From an uncultured Olsenella sp. (GTDB taxonomy: Bacteria; Actinomycetota; Coriobacteriia; Coriobacteriales; Atopobiaceae), in the NCBI GenBank assembly GCA_900314535.1, contig OMVT01000032.1:1-33203 (forward strand): 33,203 nucleotides of DNA. The letters run 5' to 3'. Positions 1 to 6,386 of this stretch are shown here, piece after piece. Position numbers and translations under genes: made by a program. The notes beneath the pieces are model-generated. The model was not told where the DNA came from. It did not search any database and saw only the letters and a list, made by a program, of their open reading frames with translations. Position 1 is the first letter of the stretch, and the number at the start of each line of letters is the position of its first letter.

Positions 1-1
1 C

Positions 2-334
2 GTGCTCCCCGCACGAGCGGGGATGATCTCCGTGACGCTGAATCCCGCGCCCAAGGATTCCAGTGCTCCCCGCACGAGCGGGGATGATCCCGATGCGACA
101 TTCGACCCGTCCGACGGGTCGTTGTGCTCCCCGCACGAGCGGGGATGATCCCTTCCCGTAGTCCAGGAGCTGCTTCTCGTCCAGGTGCTCCCCGCACGAG
201 CGGGGATGATCCGAAGATTGCAGAGTCCGAAGATCCTGCAGCCATGTGCTCCCCGCACGAGCGGGGATGATCCTAGTGACAGATGATAGTGCTGATAAGT
301 AGTACAGTGCTCCCCGTGAATGCTGGGATAATCC
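2..334 (+). CRISPR. Type I-E CRISPR array, leader-distal end
   Basis: Five intact 28-nt repeats begin at 2, 63, 124, 185 and 246, and a sixth, decayed copy (21 of 28 positions match) begins at 307. The repeat starts GTGCTCCCCG, has a CCCCGC..GCGGGG hairpin and ends GATGATCC; repeat 1 differs only in its last base. Spacers are all 33 nt, so the period is exactly 61. Repeat length, spacer length and hairpin are those of actinobacterial type I-E (Cascade/Cas3) arrays. Repeats decay to the right, so the leader and newest spacers should lie to the left, outside the window, with any cas genes. Transcription is therefore inferred to run left to right. Spacer 213-245 resembles a gene inside this window (see findings). 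Confidence 0.96.
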
Positions 335-574
335 CATCCAACCGCGCTGGCAAGCAGTCGCATCAAGATGATCCCTGTTAACGCAAAAGTGATTCCTGGG
401 GTAGTAGCGCTTCACGAAGGTATCGTCAGCGCTCCCTACGGATGCGGGGATGGCCTGCTAGAACGTTATCAAAGCAGCCAACTTCGTTGTTCCCCACAAG
501 CGCGGGGATAGTTACTATGCGGAATTGCCTTTATGCCGGGATAATAATGTTCCCTGCAAGCTTGGAGGCGATTC
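335..574 (+). repeat. Fossil CRISPR repeats and spacers
   Basis: Past the last recognisable repeat, degenerate copies continue at 368-395 (14 of 28 positions match), 429-456 (18), 487-514 (19) and 547-574 (17). The first two are in exact 61-nt register; the next two are spaced 58 and 60. The CTCCC and GCGGGGAT halves survive best in the copies at 429 and 487. This is best read as the oldest, mutated end of the array, unlikely to give functional crRNAs. No convincing further unit is seen at about 608. Confidence 0.75.
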
Positions 575-671
575 TGGGGATGTTTCGTATTGTTCGCTAG
601 ATTCGCTGTGTGTTATAAGTTCACGTAATGTTCACAACAAAGGGAGCGTGCAGAGAAAAATAAAATTTTGC

Positions 672-700
672 TTGCATTGGTCTGTCTACTGCTCAATAAT
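672..700 (+). promoter_or_regulatory. Promoter of the tRNA-His/Lys/Lys operon
   Basis: A -35 box TTGCAT (672-677) and a -10 box AATAAT (695-700) are separated by 17 nt, about 35 nt before tRNA-His. No coding sequence is seen between the decayed CRISPR units and this site. Confidence 0.55.
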
Positions 701-734
701 TAACGAGCTGCCTGAGAGGGCATACGAACGAGAT

Positions 735-811
735 GGTGGGTGTAGCTCAGTTGGTAGAGCGACGGACCGTGGCTCCGTAGGTCGAGGGTTCGAGACCCTT
801 CACCCACCCCA
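735..811 (+). tRNA. tRNA-His (GTG)
   Basis: Cloverleaf with the extra 5' G (G-1, 735) typical of tRNA-His, pairing with C73. The acceptor GTGGGTG pairs with CACCCAC at 801-807. The anticodon stem ACGGA/TCCGT carries loop CCGTGGC, anticodon GTG. The 3' CCA is encoded (809-811). It is the first gene of a three-tRNA transcript, 15 nt before tRNA-Lys. Confidence 0.97.
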
Positions 812-826
812 TTCGCATGATACTAG

Positions 827-903
827 GCGCCGTTAGCTCAGCTGGCCAGAGCAGGGGACTCTTAATCCCAAGGTCCAGGGTTCGAATCCCTGACGGCGCA
901 CCA
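827..903 (+). tRNA. tRNA-Lys (CTT), copy 1
   Basis: Complete cloverleaf: acceptor GCGCCGT/ACGGCGC, D-arm GCTC/GAGC, anticodon loop CTCTTAA with anticodon CTT, T-arm CAGGG/CCCTG, encoded CCA. The outermost anticodon-stem pair is G-A. It decodes AAG, the lysine codon strongly preferred in the genes here. It is identical to the copy at 930-1006. Confidence 0.96.
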
Positions 904-929
904 TTTCCTCTTTGCAGCGACATATATTT

Positions 930-1006
930 GCGCCGTTAGCTCAGCTGGCCAGAGCAGGGGACTCTTAATCCCAAGGTCCAGGGTTCGAATCCCTGACGGC
1001 GCACCA
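930..1006 (+). tRNA. tRNA-Lys (CTT), copy 2
   Basis: Identical over all 77 nt to the tRNA at 827-903, separated by 26 nt of unrelated spacer. It is a tandem duplication within the transcript, followed by an intrinsic terminator. Confidence 0.96.
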
Positions 1007-1014
1007 GAAATTAC

Positions 1015-1039
1015 GAGCCAGGTTTTGCCTGGCTCTTTT
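1015..1039 (+). terminator. Intrinsic terminator of the tRNA operon
   Basis: Perfect 8-bp stem GAGCCAGG/CCTGGCTC around a TTTTG loop, followed by TTTT. It lies 8 nt after the second tRNA-Lys and just before the Nudix gene. Confidence 0.85.
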
Positions 1040-1062
1040 CGTATAGAGAGGACCTTCTCGCT

Positions 1063-1647
1063 ATGGATCTTCGTGCAGGAAACCTTGAGACCATCAAGCG
1101 CTATCTGGAGCTTGATCCTGCTCTCTACGAGGAGACAGTCGATGACGAGGTCCAGTGGAAAGGCCGCATCTTCTCGGCTGATGTCCTCAAGGTTAAGCTC
1201 CCTGACGGCTCTTTCGCCACGCGTGAGATTGCATGGCACCATGGCGGGTGTGGTGTGGCTGCATTTCATGAGGGCAAGCTTTGCCTCGTACGTCAGTATC
1301 GGGTTGCTCTTGGACGCATGACGCTCGAGATACCCGCTGGGAAGCTCGAGATGGGGGAGGAACCCGTTGTCTGCGCAGCCCGTGAGCTTACTGAAGAGAC
1401 AGGCCTTGTAGCTGACGAACTTGTGCCGCTTGCTGTGTCTGCGGGATCGATAGGCTTCACCAATGAAGCAACGAGAGTCTTCCTTGCTCGTGGACTGCAT
1501 CAATCAGAAGCGCATCCCGATGAAGGCGAATTCGTGGGCGTCGTTTGGCTTCCGCTTGAGGATATCCTTGCCGGAGTGAGAGCAGGTCTCATCCAAGACA
1601 GCAAGACAATTATCGCCGCGCAAGCTCTGGCACTGGGCGAGCGATAG
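1063..1647 (+). CDS. Nudix hydrolase, ADP-ribose pyrophosphatase-like
   Basis: Protein of 194 residues. A complete Nudix box runs from G93 to L115 (G-x5-E-x7-R-E-L-x-E-E-x-G-L), which binds the metal and hydrolyses a nucleoside diphosphate linked to another group. The preceding RQYR...LEIPAGKLE stretch and the overall length are those of the NudF/YqkG ADP-ribose pyrophosphatase subfamily, cytoplasmic enzymes splitting ADP-ribose to AMP and ribose 5-phosphate. The exact substrate is inferred from family only. The ATG at 1063 follows a GAGAGGA Shine-Dalgarno. It sits after the tRNA terminator and ends in its own hairpin, so it is probably monocistronic. Confidence 0.88.
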   Translation: MDLRAGNLETIKRYLELDPALYEETVDDEVQWKGRIFSADVLKVKLPDGSFATREIAWHHGGCGVAAFHEGKLCLVRQYRVALGRMTLEIPAGKLEMGEEPVVCAARELTEETGLVADELVPLAVSAGSIGFTNEATRVFLARGLHQSEAHPDEGEFVGVVWLPLEDILAGVRAGLIQDSKTIIAAQALALGER

Positions 1648-1656
1648 ATAGAAGAA

Positions 1657-1685
1657 GAGCCGGGAGGATGGACCTCTCGGCTCTT
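1657..1685 (+). terminator. Terminator-like hairpin after the Nudix gene
   Basis: 11-bp stem GAGCCGGGAGG/CCTCTCGGCTC (one G-T pair), loop ATGGA, followed only by TTGTC. The weak T-tract makes this a moderate terminator. It also faces the 3' end of the minus-strand tRNA-Arg. Confidence 0.6.
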
Positions 1686-1693
1686 GTCATCTC

Positions 1694-1770
1694 TGGTGCG
1701 CCCTATGCGACTCGAACGCATGACCTTGGGATTAGAAGTCCCCTGCTCTATCCAGCTGGGCTAAGGGCGC
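1694..1770 (-). tRNA. tRNA-Arg (TCT)
   Basis: Minus-strand cloverleaf: acceptor GCGCCCT/AGGGCGC, anticodon stem GGGGA/TCCCA with loop CTTCTAA (anticodon TCT), T-arm ATGCG/CGCAT, CCA encoded at 1694-1696. It decodes AGA (and AGG by wobble). It converges on the Nudix gene and has its own promoter immediately upstream. Confidence 0.95.
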
Positions 1771-1780
1771 AGGACCTCAT

Positions 1781-1809
1781 ATGATAGAACATCTAGATTC
1801 TGCTATCAA
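1781..1809 (-). promoter_or_regulatory. Promoter of tRNA-Arg
   Basis: Read on the minus strand, TTGATA (1809-1804) and TATCAT (1786-1781) are separated by 17 nt. The -10 box lies about 10 nt before the mature tRNA 5' end, a normal distance for a tRNA gene. Confidence 0.7.
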
Positions 1810-2104
1810 AGAAATCCCCTGCATTTTCCGCACGGCTTTCTGCCAGCTACGCTTGCCGGACGATAAGAATCGAATAGCTCTTTAACGGTAAAATCATATT
1901 TGGCTTCACAAATCAAACAGAGAAGCGTGGTGGTGCTCAGAAGTTGGAATTATCGCCAACATAGTTAGATGATTTTCCGTCATAGCACTCAAAGACTTGA
2001 TGCATTCGCCTATTGGTGACTCAGGATGTTGTATTCTAAGAACCAAAGGTTATTCGAGCTGGATACCTGGCAGTAACTCATAAGATTTTGGGAAAGGAAT
2101 CAAA
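1810..2104 (+). other. Intergenic region upstream of the PTS cluster
   Basis: No gene is seen. AT-rich relative to its neighbours. It contains an interrupted inverted repeat, ACGGTAAAATCAT (1885-1897) against ATGATTTTCCGT (1969-1980), 12 pairs with one bulged base. Between the arms is a small GTTGG/CCAAC hairpin (1943-1959). A TATTCT at 2032-2037 could be a -10 box for the PTS genes, but no -35 is at a good distance. The Shine-Dalgarno AAAGGAA precedes the ATG at 2105. Confidence 0.4.
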
Positions 2105-2557
2105 ATGAGTGACATGATCGCATCGAAGAACGTTTTTCTGAACGTCGAGGCTGGCTCTGTCGACGACGTGCTCGCATTCCTCGCGGGCAAGGCTGTCGAG
2201 CTTGGCTATGCTGACGACAAGGATGCCGTTCTCGCATCCTTCAAGCACCGTGAGGAGCTCGGCTCCACCGGCATGGCTGACGGCTTTGCTATCCCGCATG
2301 CAAAGGACGATGCAATCAAGCACCCCGGTATCCTCGTCGCAAAGCTCGCTTCTGATGTCGCATGGAAGTCCACGGATGACGTGCCTGTGACCACCGCTAT
2401 CGGCCTTCTTATGCCGGGCGCAGAGGCTGGCACCACGCACCTTCTCGTCCTTGCCAAGGTCTCCAGCATGCTCATGCATGAGGACGCTCGCAAGCGCATC
2501 GCAGAGTCTGACGATCCTGCAGCCATCGCTTCCGTGATCGCAGACGCGGTCAAGTAG
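2105..2557 (+). CDS. PTS EIIA component, fructose/mannitol type
   Basis: Protein of 150 residues matching a single PTS EIIA domain (PTS_EIIA_2, fructose/mannitol family). The phospho-accepting histidine is H65 in the diagnostic GFAIPHAK motif. Family role: the cytoplasmic domain takes phosphate from HPr and passes it to a IIB domain for sugar uptake. The neighbouring PfkB kinase suggests fructose, entering as fructose 1-phosphate. It is a free-standing domain; no IIB/IIC gene is in the window, so the partner permease is unknown. Codons 133-141 (2501-2526) correspond to CRISPR spacer 213-245 with 26 of 29 nucleotides identical over 217-245. The start is clear: ATG after AAAGGAA. Confidence 0.9.
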   Translation: MSDMIASKNVFLNVEAGSVDDVLAFLAGKAVELGYADDKDAVLASFKHREELGSTGMADGFAIPHAKDDAIKHPGILVAKLASDVAWKSTDDVPVTTAIGLLMPGAEAGTTHLLVLAKVSSMLMHEDARKRIAESDDPAAIASVIADAVK

Positions 2558-2575
2558 TTCTTCTCTGAAGAGCAG

Positions 2576-2603
2576 GCAGGCGGCCTTGGGGGAAGCCGTC
2601 TGC
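2576..2603 (+). other. Intercistronic hairpin between EIIA and fruK-like genes
   Basis: 9-bp stem GCAGGCGGC/GCCGTCTGC (one G-T pair) with a G-rich loop and only a weak T-tract (ATTTCG). It may stabilise the upstream message or act as a partial terminator, setting the EIIA to kinase ratio. The downstream gene has its own strong ribosome-binding site. Confidence 0.45.
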
Positions 2604-2638
2604 ATTTCGTGATGGCATTCAGGTGAAAGGAGCCTGTG

Positions 2639-3574
2639 GTGATTTATACCGTTACCCTCAATCCTGCAATCGACTACGTGATGTACCCCCTGTCTCTCGA
2701 CATGGGATTCACCAACCGCTCGAAGCAGGAGGAGATTCATGTAGGCGGCAATGGCATTAATATCTGCTGCCTGCTCAATGAGCTCGATACCCCCAACGTC
2801 GCTCTCGGCATCGCTGCCGGTTTCACGGGCGACTACCTGATTAAGAGGCTTCAGGAGAAGGGTGTCAGCTGCAACTTTGTCCGCCTGGACAAGGGCAACA
2901 CGCGCATCAACGTCAAGCTCAACGGCATTGTCATGACCATGGTCAATGGCATGGGTCCGAAGATTCCGCAGTCCAAGGTCGACGAGCTGCTTGCCCGCAT
3001 CGACTACCTCGGCGAGGGCGACACCATCGTCCTTACCGGCTCGATTCCGGCATCCCTGCCGCGTGACATGTACATGATCATCATGGAGCGTCTGGCCGGA
3101 CGTGGCATCCGCTTTGTCGTTGATGCTCCGGGTGAGCTTCTCACGAACGCACTGAAGTCGAAGCCCTTCCTCATCAAGCCGAACAACCATGAGGTTGGCC
3201 GCATCTTTGGCATGAAGCCGCTTCCTGAGACTCCTGCTGAGGTCATGCCGCTTGCTCACAAGCTTCATGAGATGGGCGCACAGAACGTCCTCGTCTCCTG
3301 CGGCAGCCACGGTGCAGCCCTCGTGGATGAGAATGGCGAGGAGCATGTCGCTCCTTGCGCAAAGATCAAGCTTGTCAACGCCACCGGTGCTGGCGACTCC
3401 ATGGTCGCAGGCTTCCTGGCCACGTATGACAAGACGCACGACTATGACCGTGCTCTGCTGTTCTCCAGCGCCTGCGGCACTGCAACGGCAGCAAGCAAGG
3501 GCATTGCAAAGCGCTCCACTATCGACCGCATCGTTGCCCGCCTGGACAAGATGGTCGCCGACGGCGAAGCCTAA
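2639..3574 (+). CDS. fruK: PfkB-family sugar kinase, probable 1-phosphofructokinase
   Basis: PfkB/ribokinase-fold kinase of 311 residues. It opens MIYTVTLNPAID, the typical N-terminus of 1-phosphofructokinase and tagatose-6-phosphate kinase. Substrate-binding motif GGNGIN is at about 36-41. The ATP/anion-hole motif NATGAGDS is near 247-254 with catalytic base D253. Family reaction: fructose 1-phosphate plus ATP gives fructose 1,6-bisphosphate, linking PTS fructose uptake to glycolysis; tagatose-6-phosphate kinase is the main alternative. Two in-frame GTG codons lie at 2636 and 2639; 2639 is preferred because AAGGAG (2627-2632) is then 6 nt away and the family starts at MIYTV. It lies between EIIA and enzyme I on the same strand. 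Confidence 0.85.
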   Translation: MIYTVTLNPAIDYVMYPLSLDMGFTNRSKQEEIHVGGNGINICCLLNELDTPNVALGIAAGFTGDYLIKRLQEKGVSCNFVRLDKGNTRINVKLNGIVMTMVNGMGPKIPQSKVDELLARIDYLGEGDTIVLTGSIPASLPRDMYMIIMERLAGRGIRFVVDAPGELLTNALKSKPFLIKPNNHEVGRIFGMKPLPETPAEVMPLAHKLHEMGAQNVLVSCGSHGAALVDENGEEHVAPCAKIKLVNATGAGDSMVAGFLATYDKTHDYDRALLFSSACGTATAASKGIAKRSTIDRIVARLDKMVADGEA

Positions 3575-3587
3575 TTCCGGAGATTGC

Positions 3588-3618
3588 GAGCTGCGGTGTG
3601 GGGACACCGCAGCTCTTG
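3588..3618 (+). terminator. Strong hairpin between fruK-like gene and ptsI
   Basis: Perfect 12-bp stem GAGCTGCGGTGT/ACACCGCAGCTC with a GGGG tetraloop, followed by TTGTCTT. A second small hairpin with a TTCG loop (CACCC/GGGTG, 3624-3637) follows. The imperfect T-run makes this either a leaky terminator or a processing element; ptsI starts 75 nt later and could be partly co-transcribed. Confidence 0.6.
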
Positions 3619-3692
3619 TCTTGCACCCTTCGGGGTGACGCTATGGGGGAGTTGCGGCGGGCGGATGCCCGCTGCTTCCGAATGGAGGAAAC

Positions 3693-5396
3693 ATGTACGA
3701 GGGAGTTAACGCATCTGAGGGCATCGGTATCGGCGTTGCGCGCGTTGCTGTGGAGCCCGATCTTTCTTTCACGCCGCATAGCCCTGAGGACGCTGACGCC
3801 GAGAAGCAGCGCTACGTCGCAGCCCGCGACAAGTTCGTTGCCCAGACGCAGGCTCAGATTGATCGCATGAAGGAGACCGTCGGCGAGGAGACGGCTGCAA
3901 TCATGCAGGCCCACATCGAGTTCGCCGAGGATGAGGGCATCGTCGATATGGTCAACAGCTCCATCGACGATGGCATGTGCGCTGAGCAGGCTGTGCAGAA
4001 TGCCTATGACATGTACTACAACATGTTCGCAAGCATGGAGGACGAGCTCTTCCGTGAGCGTGCAGCTGACGTTGCCGACGTCAGGACCGGCCTTCTGGCT
4101 GACCTCCTCGGCAAGGAGCTTGTGAATCTGGCTGTCCTTCCCGAGAACTCTGTCGTCGTCGTGCACGAGCTCACGCCTTCCATGACGGCAGACATCGACA
4201 AGAAGAATATCGTCGGCATTGTCACCGAGACCGGTGGCCGTACGTCCCACTCCGCCATCATTGCACGCCAGCTCGAGATTCCTGCTGTCCTCTCCGTGCC
4301 AGATGCAACGGCGAACATCAAGACCGGCGATATGTGCGTCGTCGATGGCAACAAGGGCGTTGTCTACGTCGATCCTTCTGCTGACGAGCTCGAGGGCTTC
4401 CGTGCAACGGCAAAGAAGCTTGCAGAGGAGAAGCAGGCGCTCGAGGCCTTCCGCGGCAAGCCGACGGTCACCGCTGACGGCGAGTCTGTGATGCTCGTTG
4501 CCAACATCGGCAACCCGTCTGACGCTGCATCTGCTATCGAGCATGACGCAGAGGGCATCGGCCTCTTCCGCTCCGAGTTCCTGTTCATGGATGCTCAGGA
4601 GCTTCCTTCCGAGGAGGAGCAGTTCCAGGCCTACCAGAAGGTCGCTCTTGCCATGAAGGGCAAGCAGGTCATCATCCGTACGCTCGATGTGGGTGGCGAC
4701 AAGGAGATTCCGTATCTCAATCTGCAGAAGGAAGACAACCCGTTCATGGGCTATCGTGCCGTCCGCTACTGCCTGAACAACCCGGAGCAGTACAAGGTCC
4801 AGCTCAGGGCTCTTCTCCGTGCTTCTGCTTTCGGCGACATCAAGATCATGCTGCCGCTCGTCACGACGCTCGACGAGGTCCGTCAGGCGAAGGCTCTCAT
4901 CGAGGTCTGCAAGAAGGAGCTCGACGCCGAGGGCATCTCCTACAACAAGGACATCCAGGTCGGCACCATGATCGAGACGCCGTCTGCTTCCCTCATCGCT
5001 GACCTCCTTGCCAAGGAGTGCGACTTCTTCTCCATCGGCACGAACGACCTTATCGGCTACACGATGTGCGCTGACCGCGGCAATGACCGTGTCGCCTACC
5101 TCTACAACGTCTATCAGCCGTCGGTGCTGCGTTCTCTCAAGCGCATCATCGAAGAGGGCAACAAGGCTGGCATCATGGTCGGCATGTGCGGCGAGGTCGC
5201 AGCCGATCCTCTGATGGTGCCGGTGCTCCTGTCCTTCGGCCTGAACGAGTTCTCCGTCTCCGCTGGCTCTGTCCTCCGCACCCGCAAGATCATCTCCGAG
5301 TGGACGAAGGAAGAGGCTGACGTTCTGACGGAGAAGGTCATGAAGCTCGAGACCTCCAACGAGGTTCGCGCTATGCTCCAGGCTGCTGTCAAGTAG
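3693..5396 (+). CDS. ptsI: PTS enzyme I (phosphoenolpyruvate-protein phosphotransferase)
   Basis: Protein of 567 residues, full length for enzyme I. The N-terminal half carries the HPr-binding helical domain and the phosphohistidine domain with H186 in GGRTSHSAI. The C-terminal TIM-barrel PEP-binding domain shows the FRSEFLFM motif, the TMIETPSA and GTNDLIGY stretches, and the active-site cysteine in MVGMCGE. It transfers phosphate from PEP to HPr, the first step of every sugar PTS. ATG at 3693 follows GGAGGAAAC. HPr (ptsH), often adjacent, is not in the window. The gene ends 23 nt before a strong terminator. Confidence 0.97.
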   Translation: MYEGVNASEGIGIGVARVAVEPDLSFTPHSPEDADAEKQRYVAARDKFVAQTQAQIDRMKETVGEETAAIMQAHIEFAEDEGIVDMVNSSIDDGMCAEQAVQNAYDMYYNMFASMEDELFRERAADVADVRTGLLADLLGKELVNLAVLPENSVVVVHELTPSMTADIDKKNIVGIVTETGGRTSHSAIIARQLEIPAVLSVPDATANIKTGDMCVVDGNKGVVYVDPSADELEGFRATAKKLAEEKQALEAFRGKPTVTADGESVMLVANIGNPSDAASAIEHDAEGIGLFRSEFLFMDAQELPSEEEQFQAYQKVALAMKGKQVIIRTLDVGGDKEIPYLNLQKEDNPFMGYRAVRYCLNNPEQYKVQLRALLRASAFGDIKIMLPLVTTLDEVRQAKALIEVCKKELDAEGISYNKDIQVGTMIETPSASLIADLLAKECDFFSIGTNDLIGYTMCADRGNDRVAYLYNVYQPSVLRSLKRIIEEGNKAGIMVGMCGEVAADPLMVPVLLSFGLNEFSVSAGSVLRTRKIISEWTKEEADVLTEKVMKLETSNEVRAMLQAAVK

Positions 5397-5419
5397 CTCA
5401 AGGCTCATAGGGAATAAGA

Positions 5420-5452
5420 AAGGGCGTCCAGCGATGGGCGCCCTTCTTCTTT
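5420..5452 (+). terminator. Terminator after ptsI, probably bidirectional
   Basis: 11-bp stem AAGGGCGTCCA/TGGGCGCCCTT (one T-G pair) with GCGA tetraloop, followed by CTTCTTT. Read on the minus strand the same stem is followed by TCTTATT, so it can also end the convergent lipid-kinase operon whose stop codon is at 5472. Confidence 0.85.
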
Positions 5453-5471
5453 GGCTATAGTGGCTGCGATG

Positions 5472-6383
5472 CTAAGGGATGAGCACTTCAAGGGCTCCTG
5501 GGCAGATAGAGATATCGAAGTGGGTGCCCTCGAGCCTCTCACCATCAACCTGGCAGGGAGGAGCGCTCTCGAAGTCGATCGCTATGCGCTTCGGCTGGGC
5601 GAAGAAGAGATGCTTCGAATGCGTATGGAGACCGAAGCGGGCAAGGCAGAAGATGCCCAAGGTCACCGGTACGGCAGGAAGCGTCTTCGAATAGCAGACA
5701 TCGAGCTTCCCATCGTCTGCCACTGCCTTGGGGCATACCCTGAATCCTCCGCCGTATGTGGGACCTACCTGCACGGCGAAGACGGCTTCGTTGCCCGCAG
5801 CCGGGACGCCGTCAATCTCTGCCTTGAAGGCATAGCCCTGCTTGGCAGAGGAGAAGATCTTGAAGCCGGAGTCCGCAAAGAGATGGGCACCACGGCCTGT
5901 CGAGCGATGGTTCATCGTATCGAGGGCGATAGCAGCATCAAGGCCGAAGGAGAGCGTCTGGACAAAGTAGACGCCGTTCACGAGCCCGAGGTCGGCTGCA
6001 ATCTTTCTGCCGCCCAGAAGCTCTTCCAGAGCCTTCTCGGGCTTGTTTCTCGTGATATGGAGCGTCCTTGCATAGTCATTGCCAGAGCCCAAGGGGATGG
6101 GCCCCAATGCGGGGCGGGATGCCTTCGGTATCTGCATGAGGCCGTTGGCTGCTTCGTGGATGACGCCGTCTCCGCCAAGGACGAGCACGGTATCGTAGCT
6201 CTGCGCATTGGCAGCGATATGCACGGCATCGCCTGGGCCAGTTGTCAGATAGACATCGAAGGTGGGGACTTGCTCAGGCAGCTCTTCGAGCCTGCGCTCG
6301 ATAGCTGTGGTACCAGCCTTGCCCATGCCGCTTCTGGATACCGGATTGGCAATGAGGAGCGTACGTCCTAGTGTCTGTTGCAT
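5472..6383 (-). CDS. Diacylglycerol/lipid kinase family protein
   Basis: Protein of 303 residues of the DAGK catalytic family (DgkB/YegS/LCB5-like). Visible motifs: IANPVSRSG near 11-19, the nucleotide-binding GGDGVIHEAANGL at about 70-82, then the PLGSGNDYAR motif with the conserved GND. The C-terminal beta-sandwich half includes GLDAAIALD and DGKLDVC. Family members phosphorylate diacylglycerol or related lipids at the inner face of the membrane; the exact lipid is not readable from sequence. It begins 3 nt after the stop of the upstream oxidoreductase with no good Shine-Dalgarno of its own, so translational coupling is likely. Confidence 0.88.
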   Translation of the reverse strand: MQQTLGRTLLIANPVSRSGMGKAGTTAIERRLEELPEQVPTFDVYLTTGPGDAVHIAANAQSYDTVLVLGGDGVIHEAANGLMQIPKASRPALGPIPLGSGNDYARTLHITRNKPEKALEELLGGRKIAADLGLVNGVYFVQTLSFGLDAAIALDTMNHRSTGRGAHLFADSGFKIFSSAKQGYAFKAEIDGVPAAGNEAVFAVQVGPTYGGGFRVCPKAVADDGKLDVCYSKTLPAVPVTLGIFCLARFGLHTHSKHLFFAQPKRIAIDFESAPPCQVDGERLEGTHFDISICPGALEVLIP

Positions 6384-6386
6384 GGA

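Noticed and set aside
91..123. Hairpin GACCCGTCCGACGGGTC within a CRISPR spacer
   Set aside because: A 7-bp palindrome in one spacer is a property of its target sequence, not an added element.
608..635. A further fossil CRISPR repeat
   Set aside because: Only the first three bases and a few scattered ones match; not distinguishable from chance.
862..1503. Minus-strand ORF of 213 codons
   Set aside because: It runs antisense through the Nudix gene and both tRNA-Lys genes; no ribosome-binding site and no recognisable protein.
1997..2037. Promoter for the PTS EIIA gene (TTGATG or TTGGTG with TATTCT)
   Set aside because: Spacings of about 29 and 13 nt do not fit a sigma-70 type promoter, so no promoter is claimed.
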